From CAYYIS01 sp964470965 (GTDB lineage Bacteria; JAAXHH01; JABIQT01), in NCBI GenBank assembly GCA_964470965.1, contig CAYYIS010000016.1, forward strand, positions 1 through 64,000: a stretch of DNA of 64,000 nucleotides. Direction: 5' to 3'. Positions within the stretch are counted from its first letter, which is position 1. Each line of letters begins with the position of its first letter. This document shows, piece after piece, positions 33,928-43,360 of this stretch. The notes below the pieces were generated by a model. That model saw only the letters and a list, made by a program, of their open reading frames with translations. It did not search any database and was not told where the DNA came from. Both the position numbers and the translations under genes were made by a program.

Positions 33928-35505
33928 CTATTTTTTCTGCAATGGCCGGGACAAAACGCAGGCGTTCACACCGCCAACCCCCATGGACATTTTGCCGGCG
34001 ATGCCGGTGGTCGGCTCGCAATGATTGTCGAACACAAAATGGGAATGCAACCGGGCAATCTCTTCGTTCAGTTCCACTTTTTGCAACGGAATCGGAAGCA
34101 TTTTACCGTGTTCATAGCCCAGATACTGCGCGGTTAACTCCCAACCGCCACCGGCACTCATACCGTGGCCAAAGATTCCTTTTCGTGCGGTGATCAGGAC
34201 GGATTCAGGAACTATTTCCAGAAGATTTTCCATCTCGAGAAAATCTCCGGGAGTGGCGGTTGCGTGCAGGTCCCAGGTCGCAATAGCATCCGGTGCGATC
34301 TCCGCATCGTCAATCGCCTGGTGGATGGCTGTCAACGGTCCTTCTTTGGACGGAGTGATGATATGGTCTGCATCCGAGCTGACGCCTACGGTAAGGGGCT
34401 CCATGCCCACAGGCCGGTATCCCTGCTCAGTCATGTGTTCATAATCGCCGACGATCCAGAGCACCGATCCGCCGGAAACATGGGTGCCCCGCAGACCGGT
34501 GAGCGGTTTGGACACATCCCGATCCGCTGAAAGAACACGGGCACCATAAAACGCGCCGACGATCAGCGGATGCGGCGGTGGATCGGTTGCCCCTATCACC
34601 ACGGCTTTTGCCTCACCCCGCCGTATGGTATCGATTGCCAGCTTAAGACATACACCGAACGTGGAACAGGCGGCGATGGAAGCGAACGAAAGGCCGGTTA
34701 TCTTTCCCAGCATTGAAACTTGGCTGGCCGGCGTGTTGGCGATGTTCCAAATGATGTTGGGTGAGACCCTTTCCCAGGGTGGTGCGGGCGCACCCCAGTT
34801 GTTCAGAAGACGGGATTTACGCCTCTGTTTTTCTTTGATAAGCCGCCGCTTCCCGGTTTCCACATCGCCCTGCACATTCATTCCATCGATTTCCGCCAGG
34901 GCCTTAAGAAAATCCTGCAACTCCGGAGACTGTTCCGTCCAGTATTCATACCATTTCTCTTCCGCCTCGTCCCGTTCTGCCGCGACTACCGACTCCGGAT
35001 CAGACGGTATTCCGTCCGCGTTCCTCAGCGCTTCTTCATTAGACGCCTGAAATGCCTTTAGCGCGCTGTTGCGTATCGGATCACCCCAGAACCGATTCCA
35101 TGCCCGTTGCGCCCGATACAGGTCGAGCGAGCATTTCTGAATAGTCGGAATGTTGCCCACACCGCATCCAATGTATATATGTGCTTTTGTGCCCAGTCTC
35201 TGGAGCTCTTGTTCTATACCGGGATTCTGTTCCAGGGATTGTATAAACGCGCCAACCGCGTGCAACGTGGTTGGATCCATCTTCTCCGCAAGCTGGCGGT
35301 ACCGGTTGGGCGGAAACCGGGCGTCAATCCAGGACTTGTACCGTTCAAAATCAAAATCAGGCGTGCCCACCAGAAAATTGTCTGGGCCGAAGCCGTTAAA
35401 CGAAGAAAGCCAGCTGGTTCCTTTATCGAGATTGGTATAAAAAGCATCTATGTTAGGAGAGCGGGGGGCTACGACCCCCCACCCGAATATGCCGACTCTG
35501 CGCAA
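33928..35505 (-). CDS. beta-ketoacyl synthase with long insertion
   Basis: A condensing enzyme of the KAS I/II type. The Cys nucleophile is in SIAACSTFGVC (Cys280), with His414 in DLHATATPGD and His447 in GHGMSAGG, completing the Cys-His-His triad. The 525 residues exceed the usual 410 because of a charged, probably helical insertion at about residues 125-250 (EEKWYEYWTEQSPELQDFL, RRLIKEKQRRKSRLL) before the nucleophile. No acyltransferase or carrier protein is adjacent. Start is TTG with AGGAG six bases upstream. Cell role unknown; the intact triad argues for an active condensing enzyme in a special fatty-acid or polyketide-like pathway. Confidence 0.88.
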   Translation of the reverse strand: MRRVGIFGWGVVAPRSPNIDAFYTNLDKGTSWLSSFNGFGPDNFLVGTPDFDFERYKSWIDARFPPNRYRQLAEKMDPTTLHAVGAFIQSLEQNPGIEQELQRLGTKAHIYIGCGVGNIPTIQKCSLDLYRAQRAWNRFWGDPIRNSALKAFQASNEEALRNADGIPSDPESVVAAERDEAEEKWYEYWTEQSPELQDFLKALAEIDGMNVQGDVETGKRRLIKEKQRRKSRLLNNWGAPAPPWERVSPNIIWNIANTPASQVSMLGKITGLSFASIAACSTFGVCLKLAIDTIRRGEAKAVVIGATDPPPHPLIVGAFYGARVLSADRDVSKPLTGLRGTHVSGGSVLWIVGDYEHMTEQGYRPVGMEPLTVGVSSDADHIITPSKEGPLTAIHQAIDDAEIAPDAIATWDLHATATPGDFLEMENLLEIVPESVLITARKGIFGHGMSAGGGWELTAQYLGYEHGKMLPIPLQKVELNEEIARLHSHFVFDNHCEPTTGIAGKMSMGVGGVNACVLSRPLQKK

Positions 35506-35552
35506 AGGTAACTCCTGAGTGATAACCCTATATAAGATTCAAATTACTCTGC

Positions 35553-35582
35553 AATATAGTCGCCCTATGTACAAGGTATCAA
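35553..35582 (-). promoter_or_regulatory. sigma70-type promoter for ketosynthase gene
   Basis: On the minus strand TTGATA (35577-35582), 18 bases, TATATT (35553-35558). Start near 35546 gives a leader of about 40 bases to the TTG start at 35505. Confidence 0.55.
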
Positions 35583-35728
35583 GGGAAATGTTTATCCACA
35601 ACTTCCAAAAGCATACAAACACATTGACGAAGGATGCAGCGGTCTGTATATCAGACTAAATACAAGTCATTTGATGGGCAAGTAACATTTCCATGCCAAC
35701 CCCCTCCCCCCCGACTCACGGCCATATT

Positions 35729-36397
35729 ATGCGGAATATCTTTATCGGCGACGTACACGGCTGTTCCGTAGAATTCCGAAACTTGCTCAATGCCGTAAGC
35801 TACCGCGCGGGTAGCGACCGTCTTCTTTTGACCGGCGATGCCTTCGCACGAGGGCCGGACCCATTGGGCGTCTGGGAGATTTTACAGGAGACCGGCGCAG
35901 AGATGGTAATGGGGAACCATGACGCCAAACTCTTGGAGAAACTGCAGTGTAGGCTCACAGGCCAACCGGTGCTCATTAACAAACCTGACCAGCAGGACAC
36001 GCTGGATCGCCTGGGCCCGGTATCTGAATTAGTCTTAGAGTGGCTGACCCGGTTGCCGCTGTACATCCTGGAGGAGGCCTTCCTGCTGGTACACGCTGGG
36101 ATTAACCCGGCGAAAGGCTTTGAAGGTACGATACGGGACGAATTCTTAGCAATTCGGACCTGGCCGGCAGTGAATGGAATCACGGGACCCCGCTGGCATG
36201 ATGCCCTGACACCGGATCACCGAACTATCATCTTCGGCCATGACGCGCCGAATGGCTTGGTGGTTAAACGCCGCGGGGACGGAAGTCCTTATCTGATGGG
36301 TCTGGATTCGGGTTGTGTTTACGGCGGACTCCTTAGTGCCTATATACTCGAAGATGACCGGATCGTGCAGGTAAAGAGTAAAGACGTATATTTCTGA
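35729..36397 (+). CDS. metallophosphoesterase, Ser/Thr phosphatase or Ap4A hydrolase type
   Basis: A dinuclear metal phosphoesterase of the PPP/ApaH group. All motifs are present: GDVHG, GDAFARGPDP, GNHDA, then FGHDAP and LDSGCVYGG near the C terminus. The last motif is typical of bacterial PrpA/ApaH-like enzymes, so substrate could be phosphoprotein or diadenosine tetraphosphate. I start at ATG 35729 (MRNIFIGDVHG), where the fold begins; ATG 35693 adds a Pro-rich tail unlike the family. Neither has a clear Shine-Dalgarno. The next gene starts 22 bases after its stop. Confidence 0.88.
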   Translation: MRNIFIGDVHGCSVEFRNLLNAVSYRAGSDRLLLTGDAFARGPDPLGVWEILQETGAEMVMGNHDAKLLEKLQCRLTGQPVLINKPDQQDTLDRLGPVSELVLEWLTRLPLYILEEAFLLVHAGINPAKGFEGTIRDEFLAIRTWPAVNGITGPRWHDALTPDHRTIIFGHDAPNGLVVKRRGDGSPYLMGLDSGCVYGGLLSAYILEDDRIVQVKSKDVYF

Positions 36398-36419
36398 AGT
36401 GTCAATGGGGGATACCATA

Positions 36420-38168
36420 ATGCAACATTCGGTCGAATTGACAGGTTTACCGGAAAAGGAAATGTCGCGGCGGCGTTTTGCGGCGTATTTTACGGGTGCA
36501 GGTTTTGCAGGTATGCTACTACCCGGTATTCTTTGGGCGAAGATACAGGAAACAGAGACGTCGAAGGTCACAAAAACCGTCCTCAGGGAGGCGGAGAAGT
36601 TGGCCGGGCTGGAGTTCACCGATCAGGAACGGGAACTGATGGTGGATAACCTAAACAGACAGTTGGAGAGTTTCGACAAATTACGTAAAATCGATGTGGA
36701 CAACAGCATACCCCCAGCCCTGCATTTCAGTCCGATTCTGCCTGGTATGACCTTCGATACGAAAGAAGTACCCATGCGGATGACCACCGAGGCGGTGGAG
36801 GCGGTGGAGACGCCCGCGACACTTGAAGACGTTGCGTTCTGGCCGGTGACGAAACTCAGCCAACTCATAAAATCGCGGCGTGTCAGTTCGGCGGATCTGA
36901 CGACCATGTATATGAACCGCCTGAAAAAATACGGGCCGCGATTGGAATGCACCATCACCCTCACGGAAGAGCTAGCCATGCGGCAGGCCCTTCGCGCGGA
37001 TGAAGAGGTCGCTGCCGGTATTTATCGGGGTCCATTACACGGCATCCCCTGGGGCGCCAAGGATCTTTTTGCGACGAAGGGCTACAAAACCACCTGGGGT
37101 GCCATGCCCTACAGAGACCAGATGCTTGATGTGGACGCTACGGTGGTTGAGAAGCTGGATGAAGCCGGTGCGGTACTGATCGGCAAACTTACAATGGGCG
37201 CTCTGGCCATGGGGGATGTATGGTACGGCGGCAAGACCCGCAATCCTTGGGACGAAACCCTCGAGCAGGGGTCCAGCGGTTCCTCCGCCGGACCGGGCGC
37301 AGCCACCGCCGCCGGGCTGGTGGGTTTCAGTATCGGGACCGAGACACTGGGATCGATCGTGTCGCCCTCCAGCCGTAACGGAGTGGCTGGACTGCGCCCT
37401 ACCTATGGCCGGGTTAGCCGTTTCGGTGCAATGGCTCTGAGTTGGAGCATGGACAAGATCGGGCCCATGTGCCGCAGTGTCGAAGACTGTGCCCTGGTGT
37501 TCGACGCTATCCGAGGTCCAGACGGGCGGGACGCGACACTGGAGGATCTACCCTTCAACTGGAACGCTGAGCGGGACATTTCATCCCTGCGTATCGGGTA
37601 TTACAGGAGCGCCTTTGAAGCGGAGCGGGAAAACAATCCGACCGGCAGGGCCAACGACAAGGCTGTAGTTGCCAAACTCAAAGAGCTGGGCGTGGACCTG
37701 ATCCCTATCGAACTGCCGAACGAAATCGACCTGAGCGCTATTCGGTTTATTCTTAGCGTGGAATCCGCCGCCGCGTTTGAGGATCTTACCCGCAGCGGCC
37801 GGGACGACCTTCTGGTCCGCCAAACCGGCCGTTCGTGGCCCAACACGTTCCGCATGGCCAGGATGGTGCCGGCGGTCGAATATGTCCAGGCCAACCGTGT
37901 TAGAACCATGGTTATGCAGCAGATGGCCGAGGTCATGAAGCGGGTGGATGTGTATGTAACCCCGTCATTCGGCGGTAACAATCTGCTTCTGACCAACCTG
38001 ACCGGCCATCCCGCAGTCTGCCTGCCTAACGGGTTCAACGATAACGGCACACCGACCAGCATCAGTTTTGTTGGTAAACTCTTCGGTGAAGCCGACACTC
38101 TGGCGGTTGCGAAAGCCTACCAGGACGCCACGGAGTTTCATCTCCGGCATCCGAAGCTGGAAGGTTAG
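36420..38168 (+). CDS. Tat-exported amidase-signature enzyme
   Basis: A Ser-Ser-Lys amidase of the GatA-like amidase-signature family. The catalytic Lys is in GIPWGAKDLF; the Gly/Ser-rich signature EQGSSGSSAGPGAA gives the bridging Ser, and GTETLGSIVSPSSRNG gives the nucleophile region. The N terminus has EMSRRRFAAYFTGAGFAGML, a twin-arginine signal, so it acts outside the cytoplasm and is not a GatA subunit. Start at ATG 36420, which has GGGGGAT eight bases upstream; GTG 36399 and ATG 36405 are alternatives. 582 residues. Substrate unknown. Confidence 0.9.
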   Translation: MQHSVELTGLPEKEMSRRRFAAYFTGAGFAGMLLPGILWAKIQETETSKVTKTVLREAEKLAGLEFTDQERELMVDNLNRQLESFDKLRKIDVDNSIPPALHFSPILPGMTFDTKEVPMRMTTEAVEAVETPATLEDVAFWPVTKLSQLIKSRRVSSADLTTMYMNRLKKYGPRLECTITLTEELAMRQALRADEEVAAGIYRGPLHGIPWGAKDLFATKGYKTTWGAMPYRDQMLDVDATVVEKLDEAGAVLIGKLTMGALAMGDVWYGGKTRNPWDETLEQGSSGSSAGPGAATAAGLVGFSIGTETLGSIVSPSSRNGVAGLRPTYGRVSRFGAMALSWSMDKIGPMCRSVEDCALVFDAIRGPDGRDATLEDLPFNWNAERDISSLRIGYYRSAFEAERENNPTGRANDKAVVAKLKELGVDLIPIELPNEIDLSAIRFILSVESAAAFEDLTRSGRDDLLVRQTGRSWPNTFRMARMVPAVEYVQANRVRTMVMQQMAEVMKRVDVYVTPSFGGNNLLLTNLTGHPAVCLPNGFNDNGTPTSISFVGKLFGEADTLAVAKAYQDATEFHLRHPKLEG

Positions 38169-38552
38169 CACCACCAAACAGGATTGATCTGCGACCGTGT
38201 CTTTCACCTTTAGAGATTCGGCCATGCAGATTCAACATTGTGATACTGCATAACAGGTTGCCTTTGTGCCGGCCCTTCATCAAAGAGAGGTCCATTCAAA
38301 CGGTGTCGATTTACAGAAGCAAATAGCGTTAGGCCCAGGTCGAAGGGTAGCCTGCCGGGCCCGATACAGCTCCATTTGGTTGATTTAGGCTGTTGCGCTA
38401 TCCTCGGCAGCCTAAAGAGATCGGATCCGGGCGGGATATTCTTCCCCTCCGTCTAAATACTGGAGTCCCCCTCGCCTTTTTTGACCGCTGCCGACCAGGT
38501 CTGCAGTGCAATTGCCATCGATCTGCCAGAGGTGTTGGGCGGCGACTAACCA
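38169..38552. other. intergenic, convergent gap
   Basis: Lies between the amidase stop and the stop of the minus-strand Gfo/Idh gene. I see no gene, strong hairpin or repeat in it. Confidence 0.5.
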
Positions 38553-39638
38553 TCACACGTGCCAAATGTACAGGTCTCGATTTTCCATGGGAAGGTCCAC
38601 CCACGCGCCGCCATTGCGATGACTTTCGGCTACGGCGATACAGGCCTCGGTGATGTGATGTGTCACGTCTATGTGGCCCCGCGTGGGTTCACCGGATTCA
38701 TAAGCCTTAACCAGGTCTTCCAGACATGAGACTACAGTGCTGGTAGGTGTAACCGGGTCGAGGGGATGATCTTCCCAGAGATCACGGCGCCCCTGCTTGT
38801 TGCCGTGTGGCGCGCGTAGAGAGATGCCTCCACCATTATTCAGGGAGCGCACCGTGCCTTCATCACCTACAATCTCAAACTCCCAGCCGGCGGCAGGCAC
38901 CGACCAGGCCTGGATTCCGTTCTCGAACATCAGCTGATAGGTAGCGATAGGATCGTATGGGACATGATTACCTTCGATAACGTAGTCATTGGGATCTATC
39001 TCTCCCCGCACAGACATGATTGCGGGATCTCCCACCAGCCAGGAAACCGTATCGATCGAATGAATATGTCCGTGCATCAAACTCGACCTGGCATAATGCA
39101 CCACGGCCTTCGGCTCTCCGATATCCCCCCTGAGGACTGCTTGCCTTACCGGATCGTAGCGTACGTCAAACCGCCTCAGGACCCCGGTATTGAACAAGGT
39201 GCCATTTCGCTGTACCGCATCACGGACCGCATCGGCCGCACCCATAGAACTGGCCATGGCCTTTTCCACGTACAGCATCGGTACCTTCGCGTTGGCAAGC
39301 GCTACCGACAGCTCGGCGTGGGAATCACCCCGGAATGAGGCGTCCGGTGCTTCACCGGCCGGTTTCTGGAGACCGGAGGCGGTGGTACAGATCGCGACTA
39401 TGTCCGGTTGCTCTTGCTTTACCATTTCCATGTAGTCTGCATAAAGCGCATCCACGCCCCAACGCTGCGCGAACGCTTTCCGGCGCTCCGCAAGCAGGTC
39501 GCATCCGGCTGCTATTTCAAGCCTGCTGCTGGCCCGGCAGGACGCCGCAACTGAGTACGGCAGAGGCGTGTGCCCTTCGTCATCAATGGTACTGCCCATG
39601 CGCCCGAGTCCGATGATCCCGACGCGGTAGGATTTCAT
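38553..39638 (-). CDS. Gfo/Idh/MocA-family oxidoreductase
   Basis: A second NAD(P)-dependent sugar-type dehydrogenase. Rossmann motif GIIGLGRMGSTIDDEGH at the N terminus, and the signature at YVEKAMASS, where the usual EKP is EKA; the catalytic Lys remains. The C-terminal domain has SLMHGHIHSIDTVSWLVGD, including conserved His and Asp. Start ATG 39638 is fixed by GGAGG seven bases upstream; the longer frame to 39680 is spurious. Divergent from the second sulfatase with overlapping predicted promoters, so the two are probably co-regulated in glycan use. Confidence 0.9.
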   Translation of the reverse strand: MKSYRVGIIGLGRMGSTIDDEGHTPLPYSVAASCRASSRLEIAAGCDLLAERRKAFAQRWGVDALYADYMEMVKQEQPDIVAICTTASGLQKPAGEAPDASFRGDSHAELSVALANAKVPMLYVEKAMASSMGAADAVRDAVQRNGTLFNTGVLRRFDVRYDPVRQAVLRGDIGEPKAVVHYARSSLMHGHIHSIDTVSWLVGDPAIMSVRGEIDPNDYVIEGNHVPYDPIATYQLMFENGIQAWSVPAAGWEFEIVGDEGTVRSLNNGGGISLRAPHGNKQGRRDLWEDHPLDPVTPTSTVVSCLEDLVKAYESGEPTRGHIDVTHHITEACIAVAESHRNGGAWVDLPMENRDLYIWHV

Positions 39639-39663
39639 GAAATACCTCCAGCAGATGATACAA

Positions 39664-39692
39664 TTGACAATAGAAAACAAACGGTATGTAAT
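39664..39692 (+). promoter_or_regulatory. promoter for second sulfatase gene
   Basis: TTGACA (39664-39669), 17 bases, TGTAAT (39687-39692). Start near 39699 gives a leader of about 79 bases before ATG 39778. Confidence 0.6.
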
Positions 39693-39721
39693 GTGTACCG
39701 AATTGATCGGTAAGGGATTAT

Positions 39722-39750
39722 ATTATACTAAATCTTATTTTTAAAACCAA
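39722..39750 (-). promoter_or_regulatory. promoter for Gfo/Idh gene
   Basis: On the minus strand TTGGTT (39745-39750), 17 bases, perfect TATAAT (39722-39727). Start near 39715, so the minus and plus transcripts would overlap by about 17 bases at their 5' ends and the two promoters face each other's start. Confidence 0.5.
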
Positions 39751-39777
39751 GTTGAAATACCAATTTGCGGAGACGTT

Positions 39778-41187
39778 ATGTCTATTCCTCGTCCTAATGT
39801 GCTGTTTGTCATGACTGATGATCAGACGATTCGCGAGATGAGCTGTTACGGCAGTGAGATATTACAGACGCCCAATATGGATCGAATTGCCAACGGCGGT
39901 ACACGGTTCAACTACTGCTTTGCTACCAATGCACTGTGTGCCCCGGCCCGGGCTACGGTGCTGACCGGCTGTTATTCGCATATCCACGGCATTTTCGGCA
40001 ACTCGGAGCAGGCGGATTCCATCGAAGTGCTGAATCCTGATATTCCCACGTTTCCAGAGCTGCTTCAAAAGGCGGGATATCAGACTGGACTGGTGGGTAA
40101 GTACCATATTCGCCAGGATCCCCGAGGATTCGACTACCGGGCGATTCATCCGGGCCAGGGGGACTATTTTAATCCGGTGTTTATTGAGAACGGCGTTGAG
40201 GTGAAGATCCCGGGATACGCTACCGACATCACCACCGATCTGGCGTTGAATTTCCTGGAATCAACAGATCGTTCGCAACCGTTTTGCCTGGTCTATCAAT
40301 TCAAAGCCCCACACCGGCCGTTCAGTCCGGCACCCCGGCACAAAGATATGTTCAACGATATAGAAATCCCAGTGCCCGCGACGTTCAACGATGATTATGC
40401 AACGCGCCATATAGCCGGATTGGCGAAGGATATGCAGTTCGATTTCAGTCTTGCCCGGGATTATGAAGATCTGCCGCAGGAACTTGATAAAGAGGGACGA
40501 AAACACTGGATCTATCAACGGTTCATCAAGGATCGATTTCGCACTATCTACGGCGTGGACGAGAATCTGGGACGCGTACTCGACTACCTGGACGAACAGG
40601 ACCTGGCAGAGGATACTTTGATCCTGTACACCTCGGATCACGGTTACTTTCTCGGTGACCACGGATGGTATGACAAGCGATTCATGTACGAACCGTCGAT
40701 CCGTATTCCGCTCGTGACCCGGTACCCCCGTCTCGGTACCTCGGGCAACGTCACCCACGCCATGGTCATGAACATTGACTTTGCGCCTACGATCCTTGAT
40801 TTTTCGGACGTGCCTATCCCGGAGAAAATGCAGGGGTCCAGTCTGCGTCCATTGATGGAGGGATCGGCTCCGAAAGGTTGGAGGTCGTCCATCTATTATG
40901 CCTACTATGAAAACTCCTGGGAACTGCACGGCAAAGGATACGAGGCCATGGCCGAGCCGTACAAATACTTCACTCCGCACCGTATCGGCCCCCATCGTGG
41001 CGTCCGTACCGATCGGTACAAGCTGATCGATTATTACAGCGAAGGGGATTATCGGGAACTGTTCGACCTGCAAATCGATCCCCACGAACTATGTAACGTA
41101 TACGGTGATCCGTCGTACTCGGACGTGACGGCCGAAATGGAGGAGGAGCTGGGACGGTTGAGAAGAATGTATGGGGATGAGGATTGA
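39778..41187 (+). CDS. sulfatase (formylglycine, Cys-type)
   Basis: A second arylsulfatase-family enzyme. It opens RPNVLFVMTDDQTIREM with the metal-binding DD, carries the maturation motif LCAPARATVLTG (Cys54 to formylglycine), and has LYTSDHGYFLGDHGW for the second metal site. The C terminus has the usual ELFDLQIDPHELCN. No signal peptide. GGAG precedes the ATG. At 469 residues it is shorter than the sulfatase at 20282 and differs in motif, so the two probably act on different esters. Confidence 0.94.
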   Translation: MSIPRPNVLFVMTDDQTIREMSCYGSEILQTPNMDRIANGGTRFNYCFATNALCAPARATVLTGCYSHIHGIFGNSEQADSIEVLNPDIPTFPELLQKAGYQTGLVGKYHIRQDPRGFDYRAIHPGQGDYFNPVFIENGVEVKIPGYATDITTDLALNFLESTDRSQPFCLVYQFKAPHRPFSPAPRHKDMFNDIEIPVPATFNDDYATRHIAGLAKDMQFDFSLARDYEDLPQELDKEGRKHWIYQRFIKDRFRTIYGVDENLGRVLDYLDEQDLAEDTLILYTSDHGYFLGDHGWYDKRFMYEPSIRIPLVTRYPRLGTSGNVTHAMVMNIDFAPTILDFSDVPIPEKMQGSSLRPLMEGSAPKGWRSSIYYAYYENSWELHGKGYEAMAEPYKYFTPHRIGPHRGVRTDRYKLIDYYSEGDYRELFDLQIDPHELCNVYGDPSYSDVTAEMEEELGRLRRMYGDED

Positions 41188-41297
41188 TTATCGGGTGGCG
41201 GCGTTAATAACACGAAACTTTCTCCTTTTTCCCGATGGAATTCCTTATTATAATATCGTAACACAGACAACAGACACCCGGTCCGGATTGGGTTTCC

Positions 41298-42080
41298 ATG
41301 CACAGAATTCCGCTGCTCATAATCCCGTGTGTTTTGCTCTGCGTTTCCTGCTTGCCATTAGTCAGCGGCGAGTACAGCGAACGCACCGTGATGCCGGAAT
41401 AACGAGAAACAAAACTGTCGGATAAGGGCCTGGCCATTCAAGTTTCGCCCGAAGATATCATGATCCACAACTTGCGGGATGTGGTGCGCCATATGGGTCT
41501 GGGGATACCAAAAGAAAAGTACTGGGCGTTTTTCACCGAGCATTTTCCCAATTACGTAAATCAGAATTCGACATTTGCGGATGTTTGGGTTCCGGAGATG
41601 TCACCGCAAACCAATTTTGAATCCCGCACTCTGGCGCTGCAATCCGATGCGCTGCTGCTGATAGACCTGCCGCGGGACGGTCGGACACTGGTGACGGGCG
41701 GTCGGTTGCCGGACTTCATCCTATTTATGAAAGAGTTCAGTATCTTCAGAAGAGTACGCGATCACGGTCGTCCGGTGCTGCGTCCGGAAATTCCGGATGA
41801 GCCGGGCGATTTACCGGGGGACCGCCGCCCGCGCTCCACGAGAGATCCGGAGAAAGTGCAGTTGCCGGAACATGACATCCGGCAAACCGGCGTGCGCTTT
41901 CCTAAAGTCATCCACCAGTTGAACTACGCAATCTGGGACAACACGGAGGGGCGAATCGTATCCTACGGTGAATTAAGCGTCGGGAGGGGAGGAGACAAGG
42001 ACAGCCCCTGGGAATTGAACCTGCAGATGATTGCGAAAAAGATCATGGGTAAAAGCCCATTTAGGAAATTGACGGATTGA
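41298..42080 (+). pseudogene. secreted protein gene interrupted by in-frame stop
   Basis: From ATG 41298 the frame encodes a hydrophobic signal sequence (MHRIPLLIIPCVLLCVSC, then LPLVSGEYSERTVMPE), meets TAA at 41400-41402, and then continues open in the same frame through RETKLSDKGLAIQVSPEDI to 42080. The downstream 206-codon stretch (from ATG 41460) is coherent coding sequence, with MSPQTNFESRTLALQSDALL and VIHQLNYAIWDNTEGRIVSYGELSVGRGGD, but I do not recognise its family. A one-base change would restore a protein of about 260 residues. Either a recent nonsense mutation, a sequence error, or restart at 41460 making an unexported form. It lies two bases before hutI. Confidence 0.6.
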
Positions 42081-42082
42081 AA

Positions 42083-43360
42083 ATGAAAACTGTAGATCTT
42101 CTACTCTACAACGCGTCACAGGTCATCACCTGCGCAGCTTCGGATGGGCCGAAGAGGGGGAAGCGTATGCAGGAGATCGAAATTGTCGAGGATGGTGGAG
42201 TGGCCGTACTCGAGGGGCGAATCGTTGGTGTCGGCACGTCTATAGAGATGGAATCAAACTATACCGCCACACGGCCCATTGATTGCAGCGGCAAGGCTAT
42301 TTGTCCCGGGTTCGTGGATCCGCATACCCATGTGGTCTATGGGGGTGATCGGGCCGGTGAGTTCGAGCTGCGGATCAAAGGGGCGTCTTATCTGGACATC
42401 ATGGCGGCCGGCGGCGGAATCGTCAATACCGTGCGCCACACACGTGAGGCGTTGGCGGAAGAGCTTACCGCATCGGCGATTCGACGGCTTAACGGGATGC
42501 TGGCGCTGGGAACGACTACCGTGGAGATCAAATCCGGTTACGGGCTTGATACGGAGAGTGAGTTGAAGATGCTACAAGTCATCGAACAGCTTGATCTGGA
42601 CCATCCATGCGATATCGTTCCTACATTTCTCGGGGCCCACACGGTCCCTGCGGAATTTGGCGAAGATACCGAAAGTTACACCCGCCTCGTTGTTGAAGAA
42701 ATGCTGCCGGCTGTTTCCAGCTGGTACCAATCCTCTCGTTTTTCGGCTAACGATGTTCCCTTTTACATTGATGTGTTCTGCGAAGACCATGCGTTCGATG
42801 TCGACCAGTCGCGCCGTGTCCTCCAGGCTGGGATCGAAGCTGGCTTGCAGGCGAAGATCCACGTGGATCAATTCAACGATTTCGGTGGTGTTCCGATGGC
42901 GGTAGGACTAGGTGCTGTTTCTGCTGACCATCTGGATGTGACCGGCCCCGCCGGCATCGAGATGCTGGCCGCTTCAAACACGATCGCCACGCCGCTACCC
43001 GCGGTCAACCTGAATCTAGGGCTCGATCACTATGCCGATGCGCGGGCTATGATCGATGCCGGCGCGGCCCTTGCACTCGCTACAGACATCAACCCCGGTT
43101 CCGCGCCCTGTCCTTCAATGCCGCTCGTTATGGCCATTGCGTGCCGATTCCAGAAGTTGCTGCCTTCGGAAGCGTTGCATGCGGCTACGATCAATGCGGC
43201 CAATGCGGTCGGGATGGGCGATATGGTCGGTTCTATCGAAGTGGGCAAGCAGGCGGACCTGTTGATATTGAAGGAAAGCGATTACCGTCATATTCCCTAT
43301 TTTTTCGGTGGTAATCCAGTGGATACGGTGATCAAGCGAGGGCAGGTGGTCCGCGTATGA
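42083..43360 (+). CDS. hutI: imidazolonepropionase
   Basis: Hydrolyses imidazolone propionate to N-formimino-L-glutamate, third step of histidine degradation. A metal-dependent amidohydrolase: HTH metal site in FVDPHTHVVYGGDRAGEFELR, substrate-binding GYGLDTESELKML, GAHTVPAEF, metal His in KIHVDQFND, and ATDINPGSAPC with the late Asp. At about 425 residues it matches the family. ATG 42083 is chosen over a TTG two codons earlier. HutF overlaps its stop by four bases (ATGA). Histidase and urocanase are not in the window, so the pathway must be completed elsewhere. Confidence 0.97.
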   Translation: MKTVDLLLYNASQVITCAASDGPKRGKRMQEIEIVEDGGVAVLEGRIVGVGTSIEMESNYTATRPIDCSGKAICPGFVDPHTHVVYGGDRAGEFELRIKGASYLDIMAAGGGIVNTVRHTREALAEELTASAIRRLNGMLALGTTTVEIKSGYGLDTESELKMLQVIEQLDLDHPCDIVPTFLGAHTVPAEFGEDTESYTRLVVEEMLPAVSSWYQSSRFSANDVPFYIDVFCEDHAFDVDQSRRVLQAGIEAGLQAKIHVDQFNDFGGVPMAVGLGAVSADHLDVTGPAGIEMLAASNTIATPLPAVNLNLGLDHYADARAMIDAGAALALATDINPGSAPCPSMPLVMAIACRFQKLLPSEALHAATINAANAVGMGDMVGSIEVGKQADLLILKESDYRHIPYFFGGNPVDTVIKRGQVVRV

